From the NCBI GenBank assembly GCA_007118195.1, contig SKSA01000115.1, positions 1-6,206 of the forward strand: a stretch of DNA of 6,206 bases. Direction: 5' to 3'. Made by a program: the position numbers and the translations under genes. The first letter of the stretch is position 1. Every line of letters starts with the position of its first letter. The stretch comes from Anaerobacillus sp. Its GTDB lineage: Bacteria; Bacillota; Bacilli; Bacillales; Anaerobacillaceae. The notes under the pieces are model-generated. The model made no database searches and was not told the origin of the DNA. It saw only the letters and a list, made by a program, of their open reading frames with translations. Shown in pieces: positions 1 to 6,021 of the stretch.

Positions 1-117
1 GGCTGTCCAAAAACAAAGTGTCAGACACCGTTAGGCACCAAATATAGACGGATAATAAATTTATACGTCCATATTTAGTAAGTTCTACATGGTGTCAGAC
101 ACTTATGGGACAGTCCC
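1..117. repeat. Nested palindromic intergenic element (REP/MITE-like), cut by left edge
   Basis: Three concentric pairs of arms give the stretch dyad symmetry around about base 58: CTGTCC (3-8) with GGACAG (108-113), AGTGTCAGACACC (17-29) with GGTGTCAGACACT (91-103), and AAATATAGACG (40-50) with CGTCCATATTT (66-76, one mismatch). The GTGTCAGACAC core in each middle arm is itself an odd-centred palindrome, and the centre holds ATAAATTTAT. The left edge is at the window boundary, so the full extent is unknown. From memory, GTGTCAGACACC-type palindromes recur between genes in Bacillaceae; I could not check this. The right arm is followed by four Ts (118-121), so it may also end transcription from an upstream gene. 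No ORF is seen inside, so any mobility would depend on a protein encoded elsewhere. Confidence 0.7.
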
Positions 118-160
118 TTTTAAGTGTTATATAATGCATTGAAGCAAAGCCTCATAGTAA

Positions 161-206
161 TTCTACATTATAAAATGTTCATTATAATTTAACAGTTTTT
201 GTTAAA
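161..206 (+). promoter_or_regulatory. Possible promoter and leader hairpin for the AI-2E family gene
   Basis: A perfect TATAAT lies at 183-188. The best -35 candidate, TTCTAC at 161-166 with a 16-base spacer, matches the TTGACA consensus poorly and there is no TGn extension, so promoter strength is uncertain. Just downstream TTTAAC (188-193) can pair with GTTAAA (201-206) around a 7-base loop. The position, about 50 bases before the preferred TTG start, suits a leader transcript. Confidence 0.3.
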
Positions 207-243
207 CACTAGACTTAGCTTTAATGTAAATGGGGTGAGGTGT

Positions 244-1326
244 TTGGATAGGGTACCGATAAATTGGCTTATTAGTTTTTTGACTCTTCTCGTAATACTC
301 TTATGTAGCTATTTACTTTTGCTACTTTCACCTTTTTGGCAACCTATATTAACAACGATTTATAGGATATCTATTCCTTTTATCATAGCTGGTGTTATAA
401 CGTATTTATTACATCCAATTGTTGAACAAATGAAAAATATGGGTGTTTCAAGGCCTATTTCAATTTCATTTATATACTTTGTTTTTACTTTGTTGTTAGT
501 GTATTTATTTATGAAGGGTACCCCTTATATTGTGGAGGAAATAAAAGACTTAATTGATAATATTCCAAATTTTATTAACATCTATCGGGAGTTAGTTAGT
601 GATTTTTACAAGCAAACATCAATGATGCCAGAAGGCTTTCGAATAAGAGCTGAAGGATGGCTAACAGATTTAGAAGCTGTTGCAGCAGAAGGTCTTGCTG
701 ATACAGTTTCAAACCTACCAGGACTCGTTGATTATTTCTTAATGGCCATCATAGTTCCATTTCTCGTATTTTATTTACTAAAAGACTATAATATGATTGA
801 AAAAACTGCTTGGTATTTGACTCCAAGGAAATGGCGAGGATCTGGCAGACAGTTGTTAAAAAATATTAATATTTCACTTGGGAATTATATAAGAGGACAA
901 CTACTAGTTTGTTTAGCCGTCGCCATCATCGCATCGGTTGGTTTGTTGCTAATTGGGATGCCCTATGCTGTTATTTTAGGAATATTTATTGGTATTATGA
1001 ATATCATTCCTTACTTCGGTCCAGTTTTTGGGGCATTTCCAATTGCAATTATTGCTTTTACAGAATCGCTACAATTAGTTTTTTTAGGATTATTAGTGAA
1101 CTTTGCTATTCAGTTTATTGAAGGTAATATTTTATCTCCGTTAATTGTTGGAAAAAGTATACATATGCATCCAATTCTAGTAATGTTTGCGCTAATTGCA
1201 GGCGCTGAAGTTGGCGGTGCGATTGGATTAATTATAGCTGTACCCATATTAGCAGTGGTAAAAGTGGTAGTAATGCATATTCGTAAGTCAATTCAAAAAA
1301 AACACGAGGAGAGTTCCCATTTCTAA
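244..1326 (+). CDS. AI-2E/UPF0118 family membrane transporter (YrrI-like)
   Basis: Encodes an integral membrane protein of about 360 residues, the usual length for the AI-2E transporter family (PF01594). Hydrophobic segments lie near residues 8-30, 40-57 and 70-90. A polar, probably extracytoplasmic stretch (about 90-160) follows, then further helices to the C-terminus. Family hallmarks are the glycine/proline-rich run GMPYAVILG...NIIPYFGP near residues 238-263 and the terminal block GNILSPLIVGKSIHMHPILV followed by AGAEVGGAIGLIIAVP. Family members have been linked to AI-2 export and, in halophiles, to Na+(Li+)/H+ antiport; the substrate here is unknown. Start choice: the frame is open from a TTG at 199, but nothing resembling a ribosome site precedes that codon. 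The TTG at 244 has GGGTGA six bases upstream-equivalent to the spacing of other genes here, and the protein then begins MDRVPINW directly before the first helix. A GTG at 235 is a less likely alternative. The gene ends before a repeat-rich spacer. Confidence 0.88.
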   Translation: MDRVPINWLISFLTLLVILLCSYLLLLLSPFWQPILTTIYRISIPFIIAGVITYLLHPIVEQMKNMGVSRPISISFIYFVFTLLLVYLFMKGTPYIVEEIKDLIDNIPNFINIYRELVSDFYKQTSMMPEGFRIRAEGWLTDLEAVAAEGLADTVSNLPGLVDYFLMAIIVPFLVFYLLKDYNMIEKTAWYLTPRKWRGSGRQLLKNINISLGNYIRGQLLVCLAVAIIASVGLLLIGMPYAVILGIFIGIMNIIPYFGPVFGAFPIAIIAFTESLQLVFLGLLVNFAIQFIEGNILSPLIVGKSIHMHPILVMFALIAGAEVGGAIGLIIAVPILAVVKVVVMHIRKSIQKKHEESSHF

Positions 1327-1341
1327 ACAGTTCATATAGGC

Positions 1342-1482
1342 AGGCGCTTTTGTTTTTCATTGTCTAGCTACAGCGCCTAGGTCCTCGAAAACTTCATCTT
1401 TCACCCAAAAGGCAAAGAACGCCTTATGGTTGAAAGCCTCGAGTTTTTTTCGGACCTGACCAAGGCGCTTTCGCTTTTCTTG
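1342..1482. repeat. Long hairpin intergenic repeat (Bacillaceae GGCGCTTT...GCGCCTAG type)
   Basis: The stretch starts with AGGCGCTTTTG and ends with AAGGCGCTTTCGCTTTTCTT. GCGCCTAGGTCC (1373-1384) faces GGACCTGACCAAGGCGC (1452-1468), and CTCGA (1384-1388) faces TCGAG (1439-1443). CTTTCA (1398-1403) faces TGAAAG (1431-1436), and GGC (1411-1413) with GCC (1421-1423) closes an apical loop. The whole can fold as one long imperfect hairpin. I recall near-identical termini (TGTCTAGCTnCAGCGCCTAG ... AAGGCGCTTTCGCTTTTCTT) as a common dispersed repeat in Bacillus and relatives, but no search was possible. It lies between the AI-2E gene stop and the alaS promoter, and may end upstream transcription. No coding capacity. 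Confidence 0.75.
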
Positions 1483-1511
1483 TTGACAAAGGTTTTTCTC
1501 GTATCTATAAT
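1483..1511 (+). promoter_or_regulatory. Consensus sigma-A promoter of the alaS T-box transcript
   Basis: TTGACA (1483-1488), a 17-base spacer, then TATAAT (1506-1511): a perfect match to the housekeeping consensus at ideal spacing. The expected start is near 1518, which gives alaS a leader of about 510 bases containing the T-box. A strong constitutive promoter is what attenuation by a T-box calls for. It begins directly after the end of the 1342-1482 repeat. Confidence 0.9.
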
Positions 1512-1524
1512 GACTTTTATAGAG

Positions 1525-1586
1525 GATGTTCAAAAAAGTCCGGTAAAAGTAGCTGTTGAAAATCTACGTCAATTGCTTTTTTGCTC
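1525..1586. repeat. Degenerate hairpin repeat in the 5' part of the alaS leader
   Basis: CAAAAAAG (1531-1538) pairs with CTTTTTTG (1576-1583), and GTAG (1549-1552) with CTAC (1564-1567) lies within. The text GAGGATGTTCAAAAAAGTCC resembles a dispersed Bacillaceae intergenic repeat I remember that normally closes with a matching TTTTTTGAACATCC arm; here the right arm has decayed (CTTTTTTGCTCTTC). It is downstream of the promoter, so it would be transcribed as the first structure of the leader, before T-box stem I. It is not part of the T-box consensus. Confidence 0.45.
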
Positions 1587-1616
1587 TTCACGTATTAAGT
1601 AACTATATATTAAGAA

Positions 1617-1866
1617 CTTGATGAAGGAACTTATTTGTTAAAGACCACTATATTAAGGGTGACCCCTTAAAGCAGAGAGGAATTTCCGTGGCTGAAAGAA
1701 ATTCTTAGTGAAGGTTAACAAATTGCTACTCCTGAAAGCAGGCTAAAACCTGCCGGCTAAAACCGTTATTATTTTTTTTAAGGTGATGAACGCTAGAAAT
1801 TTGTTCATAACTAGGGTGGTACCGCGTGAGTTCAGCTCTCGTCCCTGTTTGGGATGGGGGCTTTTT
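1617..1866 (+). promoter_or_regulatory. T-box riboswitch responding to tRNA-Ala, controlling alaS
   Basis: The leader RNA binds tRNA-Ala and lets transcription enter alaS only when the tRNA is uncharged. Stem I opens with a textbook kink-turn: CUU-GAU-GA-AGGA (1617-1628) against UCCU-GA-AAG (1730-1738). ATTTGTTAA (1633-1641) pairs with TTAACAAAT (1715-1723), and the specifier GCU (Ala) follows at 1725-1727. CACTA (1646-1650) pairs with TAGTG (1706-1710). AGAGAG at 1674-1679 precedes the distal hairpin GAATTTC/GAAATTC (1680-1686/1698-1704), whose loop is CGTGGCTGAAA. Stem III is ATGAAC (1786-1791) with GTTCAT (1803-1808). The T-box proper, AACTAGGGTGGTACCGCG, is at 1809-1826; its UGGU (1817-1820) complements ACCA, fitting the tRNA-Ala discriminator A. 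AGGG (1813-1816) pairs with CCCT (1843-1846) in the antiterminator. Unusual parts are an extra hairpin in stem I (1653-1670) and twin hairpins at 1738-1765. Confidence 0.95.
1835..1866 (+). terminator. Intrinsic attenuator terminator of the alaS T-box
   Basis: GCTCTCGTCCC (1835-1845) pairs with GGGATGGGGGC (1851-1861) through 11 uninterrupted pairs, three of them wobbles, around a TGTTT loop. Five Ts follow (1862-1866). The 5' arm shares CCCT with the antiterminator, so the two folds exclude each other, as in other T-box leaders. Confidence 0.93.
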
Positions 1867-1877
1867 ATATTTCAGTT

Positions 1878-2003
1878 ATGAGTTTTGAATTTTGAGTTAA
1901 GAGTTGTTGCAGTAGAGCTACGATACTTCATCAGTCTATATCTTCGAAGCGACACTTAAAAGAACTCAAAACTCAAAACTCAACACTCAAAATTCAAAAC
2001 TTA
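1878..2003. repeat. Inverted pair of 7-base repeat arrays in the alaS 5' leader
   Basis: The right arm is a head-to-tail array of AACTCAA (1963-1969, 1970-1976, 1977-1983), CACTCAA (1984-1990), AATTCAA (1991-1997) and a partial AACTT. The left arm is the same unit in reverse: ATGAGTT (1878-1884), TTGAATT (1885-1891), TTGAGTT (1892-1898), AAGAGTT (1899-1905). The arms match perfectly over 17 bases (1881-1897 with 1985-2001), extendable by two pairs to 1879-1897/1985-2003. Because the unit repeats, pairing could also slip by 7. The 57-base spacer (1906-1962) contains the palindrome CTTCGAAG (1942-1949). The structure would lie between the T-box terminator and the alaS ribosome site (GGGAGG, 2013-2018), which it leaves free. 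It would be transcribed only in antiterminated messages. Confidence 0.85.
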
Positions 2004-2026
2004 CTAGATAAAGGGAGGAAAATATA

Positions 2027-4663
2027 ATGAAGCGATTAACTTCGGTTGAAGTTAGACAAATGTTTTTAGATTTTTTTAAAGAGAAAGGACATGCTGTTGA
2101 ACCTAGTGCATCATTAGTTCCGCATGAGGATCCATCATTATTATGGATTAATAGTGGGGTTGCAACGTTAAAAAAATATTTTGATGGACGTGTAATTCCG
2201 GAAAACCCAAGAATAACTAATGCTCAAAAATCGATCCGTACGAATGATATTGAAAATGTAGGTAAGACAGCTCGTCATCATACTTTTTTTGAAATGCTAG
2301 GAAATTTTTCAATTGGTGATTACTTTAAAAAAGAATCAATTGATTGGGCATGGGAGTTTTTAACGAGTGAACAATGGATTGGCTTTGACCCTGAAAAACT
2401 TTCTGTCACGATTCATCCAGAAGATCATGAGGCTTTTGAAATTTGGAAAAATGAAATCGGTATTCCTGAAGAGCGAATTATTCGCTTGGAGGGTAACTTC
2501 TGGGATATAGGAGAAGGTCCAAGTGGTCCGAATACGGAAATATTTTATGACCGTGGTGAAAAGTATGGCCATGATGAAAATGATCCTGAACTTTATCCTG
2601 GTGGAGAAAATGAGCGCTACTTAGAAGTTTGGAACTTAGTGTTCTCTCAGTTTAATCATAATCCAGACGGGACGTATACACCTCTTCCTAAAAAGAACAT
2701 TGATACAGGGATGGGCTTAGAAAGAATCGTATCTGTCGTTCAAGACGTGCCAACAAACTTTGATACCGACTTATTTATACCGATTATTAAATCAACAGAA
2801 CAAATTGCAGGTGTTACATATGGAAACGATACAGAAACAGATGTTTCTTTTAAAGTAATCGCCGATCACGTCCGTACGGTTGCTTTTGCGATCGCTGATG
2901 GTGCATTACCTTCTAACGAAGGTAGAGGCTATGTGTTGAGACGTTTACTTCGTAGGGCCGTTCGCTACGCTAAATTAATTAACATTCACCGACCGTTTAT
3001 GTATGAGTTAGTGCCAGTTGTCGGTGAAATTATGGTTGACTTCTACCCAGAAGTAAAAGATAAAACGGAATTTGTACAAAAGGTGATCAAAAATGAAGAA
3101 GAACGTTTCCATGAAACGTTAAATGAAGGATTATCGATTTTATCAAAAGTGATCGAGCAAGCGAAAGAGGCAAATAAAGAAATGATTTCTGGAGAAGATG
3201 TTTTCAGACTTTATGACACGTACGGTTTCCCAGTTGATTTAACGGAAGAGTACGTTTTAGAATCAGGACTTTCTATTGATCGTGACGGTTTTGAAACAGA
3301 AATGGAAAAGCAAAGAGATCGTGCTCGAGCTGCTCGGCAAACTAGTGATTCAATGCAAACTCAAGATAGTATTTTAGGGGACCTCAAGGTTGCAAGTGAG
3401 TTCATCGGTTATGACAATCTTTCAACATTCTCATTGATTGAAGTGATCATAAAAGATAAAGATTTAGTAAATGAAGCAACAAAAGGTGATGTAGTTAAAA
3501 TCATCGTTGATCAAACACCATTTTATGCTGAAAGTGGTGGACAGGTTGCTGATAAAGGTTCAATGAAGGCTGAGGGAGTAGTCTTGATTGTAGAAGATGT
3601 GCAAAAAGCACCGAATGGACAAAACCTTCATACAGCTCGTGTAGTTGAAGGTACGTTAACGAAAGGAATGACGGTTACATCAACTGTAGAGGAAACAGAC
3701 CGAATTGGTATTGTTAAAAACCATACGGCAACACACTTACTACACCGTGCCCTAAAAGACACTTTAGGTGAACACGTAAATCAAGCAGGTTCTCTAGTTT
3801 CTGAAAATCGTTTACGTTTTGACTTCTCGCACTTCGGACAAGTAACTACTGACGAGTTAACAAAAATTGAAGCAATTGTTAATGAAAAGATTTGGGATGC
3901 AATTTCTGTAGACATCGCTAATAAGAAAATTGATGAAGCAAAAGCGATGGGCGCAATGGCTTTATTCGGTGAAAAGTACGGTGAGGTTGTCCGTGTTGTT
4001 CGAGTAGGGGAATATAGCCTTGAACTTTGTGGTGGTTGTCACGTCAAAAACACTGCTGAAATTGGCTTATTTAAAATTATTTCAGAATCAGGAATTGGAG
4101 CAGGTATTCGTCGTATCGAAGCAGTAACAGGAAAAGGCGCTTATGAGTATATGAATAGTCAATTAGAGTTAGTGAAAGAAGCGGCAGGTCTTTTAAAAAC
4201 GAACATTAAGGAAGTTCCAGAAAAAGTTGGACAACTCCAAAACCAAATTCGGAAATTACAGCGAGAAAATGAATCTCTTGCTGCTAAATTAGGAAATATG
4301 GAAGCGGGAAGCCTTGTTGACGACGTTGTAAAAGTAAATGAAGTAGCAGTGATTGCCAAAAAAGTAAATGTTGCCGAGATGGATAGTATCCGTGGTCTCG
4401 TCGATACTTTAAAAAATAAGCTAGGTTCAGGTATTGTTGTATTAGGTGCTGTCAATAATGGAAAAGTAAATATTGTTGCCGGAGTTACAAACGATTTAGT
4501 AAAGAACGGTTATCATGCAGGGAAAATTGTTAAAGAAGTTGCTACCCGTTGCGGAGGCGGAGGCGGTGGGCGCCCAGATATGGCTCAAGCCGGTGGAAAA
4601 AATCCTGATGAGTTACAGTCAGCGTTAGATTTTGTCCCAGAATTTTTGAAAACAATTTCCTAA
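2027..4663 (+). CDS. alaS: Alanyl-tRNA synthetase
   Basis: Class II synthetase that attaches alanine to tRNA-Ala in the cytoplasm and removes mischarged serine or glycine. Its 878 residues match the bacterial norm. The catalytic domain occupies about 1-235, with motif 2 in [19 protein letters not shown] (from residue 71) and motif 3 in GMGLER (228-233); a tRNA-recognition region runs to about 440. The editing domain carries the zinc-binding H566xxxH570 (HTATHLLH) and C668xxxH672 (CGGCH). A short heptad-like helix (about residues 735-760, [18 protein letters not shown]) leads to the C-Ala domain with the six-glycine run before RPDMAQAGG (843-857). All catalytic and zinc residues expected are present, and no frame break is seen. 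The ATG has GGGAGG eight bases upstream. Expression is governed by the preceding T-box leader. No terminator is visible after the stop, so transcription may continue into reoM. Confidence 0.99.
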   Translation: MKRLTSVEVRQMFLDFFKEKGHAVEPSASLVPHEDPSLLWINSGVATLKKYFDGRVIPENPRITNAQKSIRTNDIENVGKTARHHTFFEMLGNFSIGDYFKKESIDWAWEFLTSEQWIGFDPEKLSVTIHPEDHEAFEIWKNEIGIPEERIIRLEGNFWDIGEGPSGPNTEIFYDRGEKYGHDENDPELYPGGENERYLEVWNLVFSQFNHNPDGTYTPLPKKNIDTGMGLERIVSVVQDVPTNFDTDLFIPIIKSTEQIAGVTYGNDTETDVSFKVIADHVRTVAFAIADGALPSNEGRGYVLRRLLRRAVRYAKLINIHRPFMYELVPVVGEIMVDFYPEVKDKTEFVQKVIKNEEERFHETLNEGLSILSKVIEQAKEANKEMISGEDVFRLYDTYGFPVDLTEEYVLESGLSIDRDGFETEMEKQRDRARAARQTSDSMQTQDSILGDLKVASEFIGYDNLSTFSLIEVIIKDKDLVNEATKGDVVKIIVDQTPFYAESGGQVADKGSMKAEGVVLIVEDVQKAPNGQNLHTARVVEGTLTKGMTVTSTVEETDRIGIVKNHTATHLLHRALKDTLGEHVNQAGSLVSENRLRFDFSHFGQVTTDELTKIEAIVNEKIWDAISVDIANKKIDEAKAMGAMALFGEKYGEVVRVVRVGEYSLELCGGCHVKNTAEIGLFKIISESGIGAGIRRIEAVTGKGAYEYMNSQLELVKEAAGLLKTNIKEVPEKVGQLQNQIRKLQRENESLAAKLGNMEAGSLVDDVVKVNEVAVIAKKVNVAEMDSIRGLVDTLKNKLGSGIVVLGAVNNGKVNIVAGVTNDLVKNGYHAGKIVKEVATRCGGGGGGRPDMAQAGGKNPDELQSALDFVPEFLKTIS

Positions 4664-4780
4664 TTAATTCATGATAGTGTACAATATGGATATAGATAAA
4701 AATTATGTCTTAACGTAATTAAATTGGACAGGCATAAGGCATAAATAATTGTGTAATGTTTAGGAAAAGAGGTGTTTGTG

Positions 4781-5047
4781 ATGAGTTCAATGGATAATAC
4801 GATGAAATTTAATTTCCAAGATGACTCAGTAGATACGAATGTTCAAGAAGTATTACTTACTGTATATCAAGCGTTAGATGAAAAGGGATATAATCCGATT
4901 AATCAAATTGTCGGTTATTTACTATCAGGTGATCCTGCGTACATCCCTAGGCATAATGATGCAAGATCATTAATTCGCAAGCTTGAAAGAGATGAATTAA
5001 TTGAAGAATTAGTGAAATCGTATTTATCACAGCACCAAGAGGAGTAA
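4781..5047 (+). CDS. reoM: IreB/ReoM family regulatory phosphoprotein (YrzL)
   Basis: Small cytoplasmic regulator of 88 residues (formerly DUF965/UPF0297), recognised by [10 protein letters not shown] near the N-terminus, then [21 protein letters not shown] and [22 protein letters not shown]. In Enterococcus (IreB) and Listeria (ReoM) the homologue is phosphorylated by the PASTA-domain Ser/Thr kinase. The Listeria form controls ClpCP-dependent breakdown of MurA, and so peptidoglycan precursor supply. Start choice: the frame opens at GTG 4772, but that codon overlaps the Shine-Dalgarno AGAGGTG (4768-4774). ATG 4781 sits six bases after it and places a threonine at position 7, the residue phosphorylated in ReoM. 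The 117 bases separating it from alaS hold no terminator. A TGTAAT box (4752-4757) has no properly spaced -35, so a promoter of its own is unproven. ruvX follows after one base. Confidence 0.95.
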   Translation: MSSMDNTMKFNFQDDSVDTNVQEVLLTVYQALDEKGYNPINQIVGYLLSGDPAYIPRHNDARSLIRKLERDELIEELVKSYLSQHQEE

Positions 5048-5048
5048 T

Positions 5049-5465
5049 ATGAGAATATTAGGGCTAGATGTCGGAACAAAAACAATTGGTGTGGCAGTTA
5101 GTGATGAATTAGGCTGGACTGCCCAAGGTGTTGAAACAGTAAGAAGAAACTCAGAAGATCCTGATAAAGATTGGGAAAAGCTAGCTAGCTTAATTGCTGA
5201 TCTTGATGTTGATAAAATCGTTGTCGGTTTGCCTAAAAATATGAATGGAACGATTGGTCCAAGTGGTGAGGCATGCCAACAGTTCGCTGAAGAGGTTAAG
5301 CAACGTTTTGATTTACCAGTGATTTTATGGGATGAGCGTTTAACAACTGTTGCCGCTGAGAGAATGTTAATTGCTGCTGATATGAGTCGCAAAAAGAGAA
5401 AAAAAGTGATTGATAAAATGGCTGCAGTGATGATTTTACAAGGGTTTTTAGATTCATTATCTTAA
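5049..5465 (+). CDS. ruvX: RuvX/YqgF family RNase H-fold nuclease (YrrK)
   Basis: A 138-residue protein of the YqgF family, the usual size. It is variously called a putative Holliday junction resolvase and the nuclease for pre-16S rNA 5'-end maturation; family work favours the rRNA role, but neither can be shown from sequence. The RNase H-like fold is indicated by [17 protein letters not shown] at the N-terminus with Asp7, the glycine-rich [15 protein letters not shown] (59-73), the DERLTT signature (Asp95-Glu96), and Asp122 in [10 protein letters not shown]. These are the expected acidic metal ligands. The ATG lies one base after the reoM stop, and its ribosome site (AGAGGAG, 5038-5044) lies inside the last reoM codons, so the two are probably translationally coupled. 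It is followed by an 82-base AT-rich gap. Confidence 0.96.
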   Translation: MRILGLDVGTKTIGVAVSDELGWTAQGVETVRRNSEDPDKDWEKLASLIADLDVDKIVVGLPKNMNGTIGPSGEACQQFAEEVKQRFDLPVILWDERLTTVAAERMLIAADMSRKKRKKVIDKMAAVMILQGFLDSLS

Positions 5466-5469
5466 TGTG

Positions 5470-5523
5470 AATGTATATTGATGAAAGTGTCAATATTAAC
5501 TAACAGTATTGATTTACATTTTT
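5470..5523. other. AT-rich interlocking hairpin between ruvX and the DUF1292 gene
   Basis: AATGTA (5470-5475) can pair with TACATT (5515-5520), followed by a short T run to 5523. Inside, TCAATA (5490-5495) can pair with either of two TATTGA copies (5476-5481 or 5507-5512), so two mutually exclusive stems exist. It could be a weak terminator or processing site, but the stems are A/T-rich and such matches arise easily in AT-rich DNA. Confidence 0.3.
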
Positions 5524-5547
5524 ATAAATACTTAATGAGGTGTTAAC

Positions 5548-5844
5548 GTGGAAAAAGCAGAAAGAGAACGAATTATCATTCCAGATGAAAATGGAGACGA
5601 GCATTTATTTGAGGTGTTGTTTACATTCGACGTCGACGCAACTGGAAAGTCATACATGGTTTTAATAGATGCAGCAGACGCAGAAAACGATGAAGAGGAA
5701 ATGGAAGTTCATGCCTTCCGTTATGAAGAAAAAGGCGAGGGCGATGACGATTTAACTCTTCACCCTATTGAGACTGATGAAGAATGGGAAGTTGTTGAAG
5801 AAATGCTAAATACATTCACTGAAGGTGAAGAAGACGAAGAGTAA
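5548..5844 (+). CDS. yrzB: DUF1292 domain protein (YrzB), small acidic protein
   Basis: A 98-residue, strongly acidic protein resembling Bacillus YrzB (DUF1292/UPF0473). Its N-terminus ERIIIPDENGDEHLFEVLFTFDVDATGKSYMVLI is the conserved block. The middle has acidic runs (DAENDEEEMEVHAFRY), and the end is HPIETDEEWEVVEEMLNTF followed by a Glu/Asp tail. No signal peptide, membrane segment or catalytic motif is visible, so it should be cytoplasmic; no function is established that I know of. It starts at a GTG supported by GAGGTG (5537-5542) five bases upstream. Its constant position between ruvX and mltG in Bacillaceae supports the identity. An intrinsic terminator begins 11 bases after its stop codon, so this appears to be the last gene of the alaS–yrzB transcription unit. 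Confidence 0.93.
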   Translation: MEKAERERIIIPDENGDEHLFEVLFTFDVDATGKSYMVLIDAADAENDEEEMEVHAFRYEEKGEGDDDLTLHPIETDEEWEVVEEMLNTFTEGEEDEE

Positions 5845-5854
5845 TAAATGATTT

Positions 5855-5888
5855 GGACAGTTCCTTTTTTTAGGGGCTGTCCCTTTTT
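5855..5888 (+). terminator. Intrinsic terminator after the DUF1292 gene
   Basis: GGACAGTTCC (5855-5864) pairs with GGGGCTGTCC (5873-5882) through ten pairs, two of them wobbles. The 8-base loop is mostly T, and a C plus five Ts follow (5883-5888). The position just after the yrzB stop fits the end of the operon. The arms GGACAG/GGCTGTCC are the same words that form the outer arms of the element at 1-117. Confidence 0.85.
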
Positions 5889-5903
5889 AATATTTGATGG
5901 TGA

Positions 5904-5990
5904 CGATATATCGCCATGAGGGTTTTGTATGAAATTGCTTCGAAGCAATGCAATCAACAATTGCACATTGTAAATTATAAATTGTACATT
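5904..5990. repeat. Two perfect palindromes followed by a 7-base repeat array
   Basis: CGATATATCG (5904-5913) and ATTGCTTCGAAGCAAT (5934-5949) are perfect palindromes. After them comes a head-to-tail array: TTGCACA (5961-5967), TTGTAAA (5968-5974), TTATAAA (5975-5981), TTGTACA (5982-5988) and TT. The unit differs from the array before alaS but the period is the same, and both loci contain CTTCGAAGC (1942-1950 and 5938-5946). No ORF is present. The stretch separates the yrzB terminator from the promoter region of the next gene. Confidence 0.65.
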
Positions 5991-6021
5991 AAAGAAGTTG
6001 GTTTTAATTCCCTCAACATAA

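Noticed and set aside
909..1121. Small + strand frame inside the AI-2E gene
   Set aside because: It is an out-of-frame shadow of the membrane protein, rich in Tyr, Phe and Cys as expected from shifted hydrophobic codons.
1741..1764. GGCTAAAACC twice, considered as a CRISPR-like or tandem repeat
   Set aside because: Only two copies 14 bases apart, and each is the loop and inner stem of a T-box hairpin; no spacers or further copies.
1963..2002. AACTCAA units considered as a DnaA-box or iteron origin
   Set aside because: No TTATCCACA-like DnaA boxes, no replication initiator gene, and the array lies inside an mRNA leader.
2360..2572. Reverse-strand open frame inside alaS; likewise 4159-4455 on the same strand
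   Set aside because: Both lie fully inside the well-supported alaS coding region and resemble no known protein, so they are shadows of the real frame.
4724..4757. Possible promoter before reoM (TTGGAC at 4724-4729, TGTAAT at 4752-4757)
   Set aside because: The spacer is 22 bases, too long for sigma-A, and no better -35 was found.
5027..5493. Two reverse-strand open frames opposite ruvX (5027-5392 and 5296-5493)
   Set aside because: They overlap the complete, motif-bearing ruvX gene on the other strand and have no family features.
5500..5528. Possible sigma-A promoter before the DUF1292 gene (CTAACA, 17 bases, TATAAA)
   Set aside because: The implied transcript would start about two bases before the Shine-Dalgarno, leaving almost no leader; the -35 matches only four of six.
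5760..5966. Reverse-strand open frame over the yrzB end and terminator
   Set aside because: Its serine-rich translation is the antisense of the acidic yrzB tail, and it crosses the terminator hairpin.
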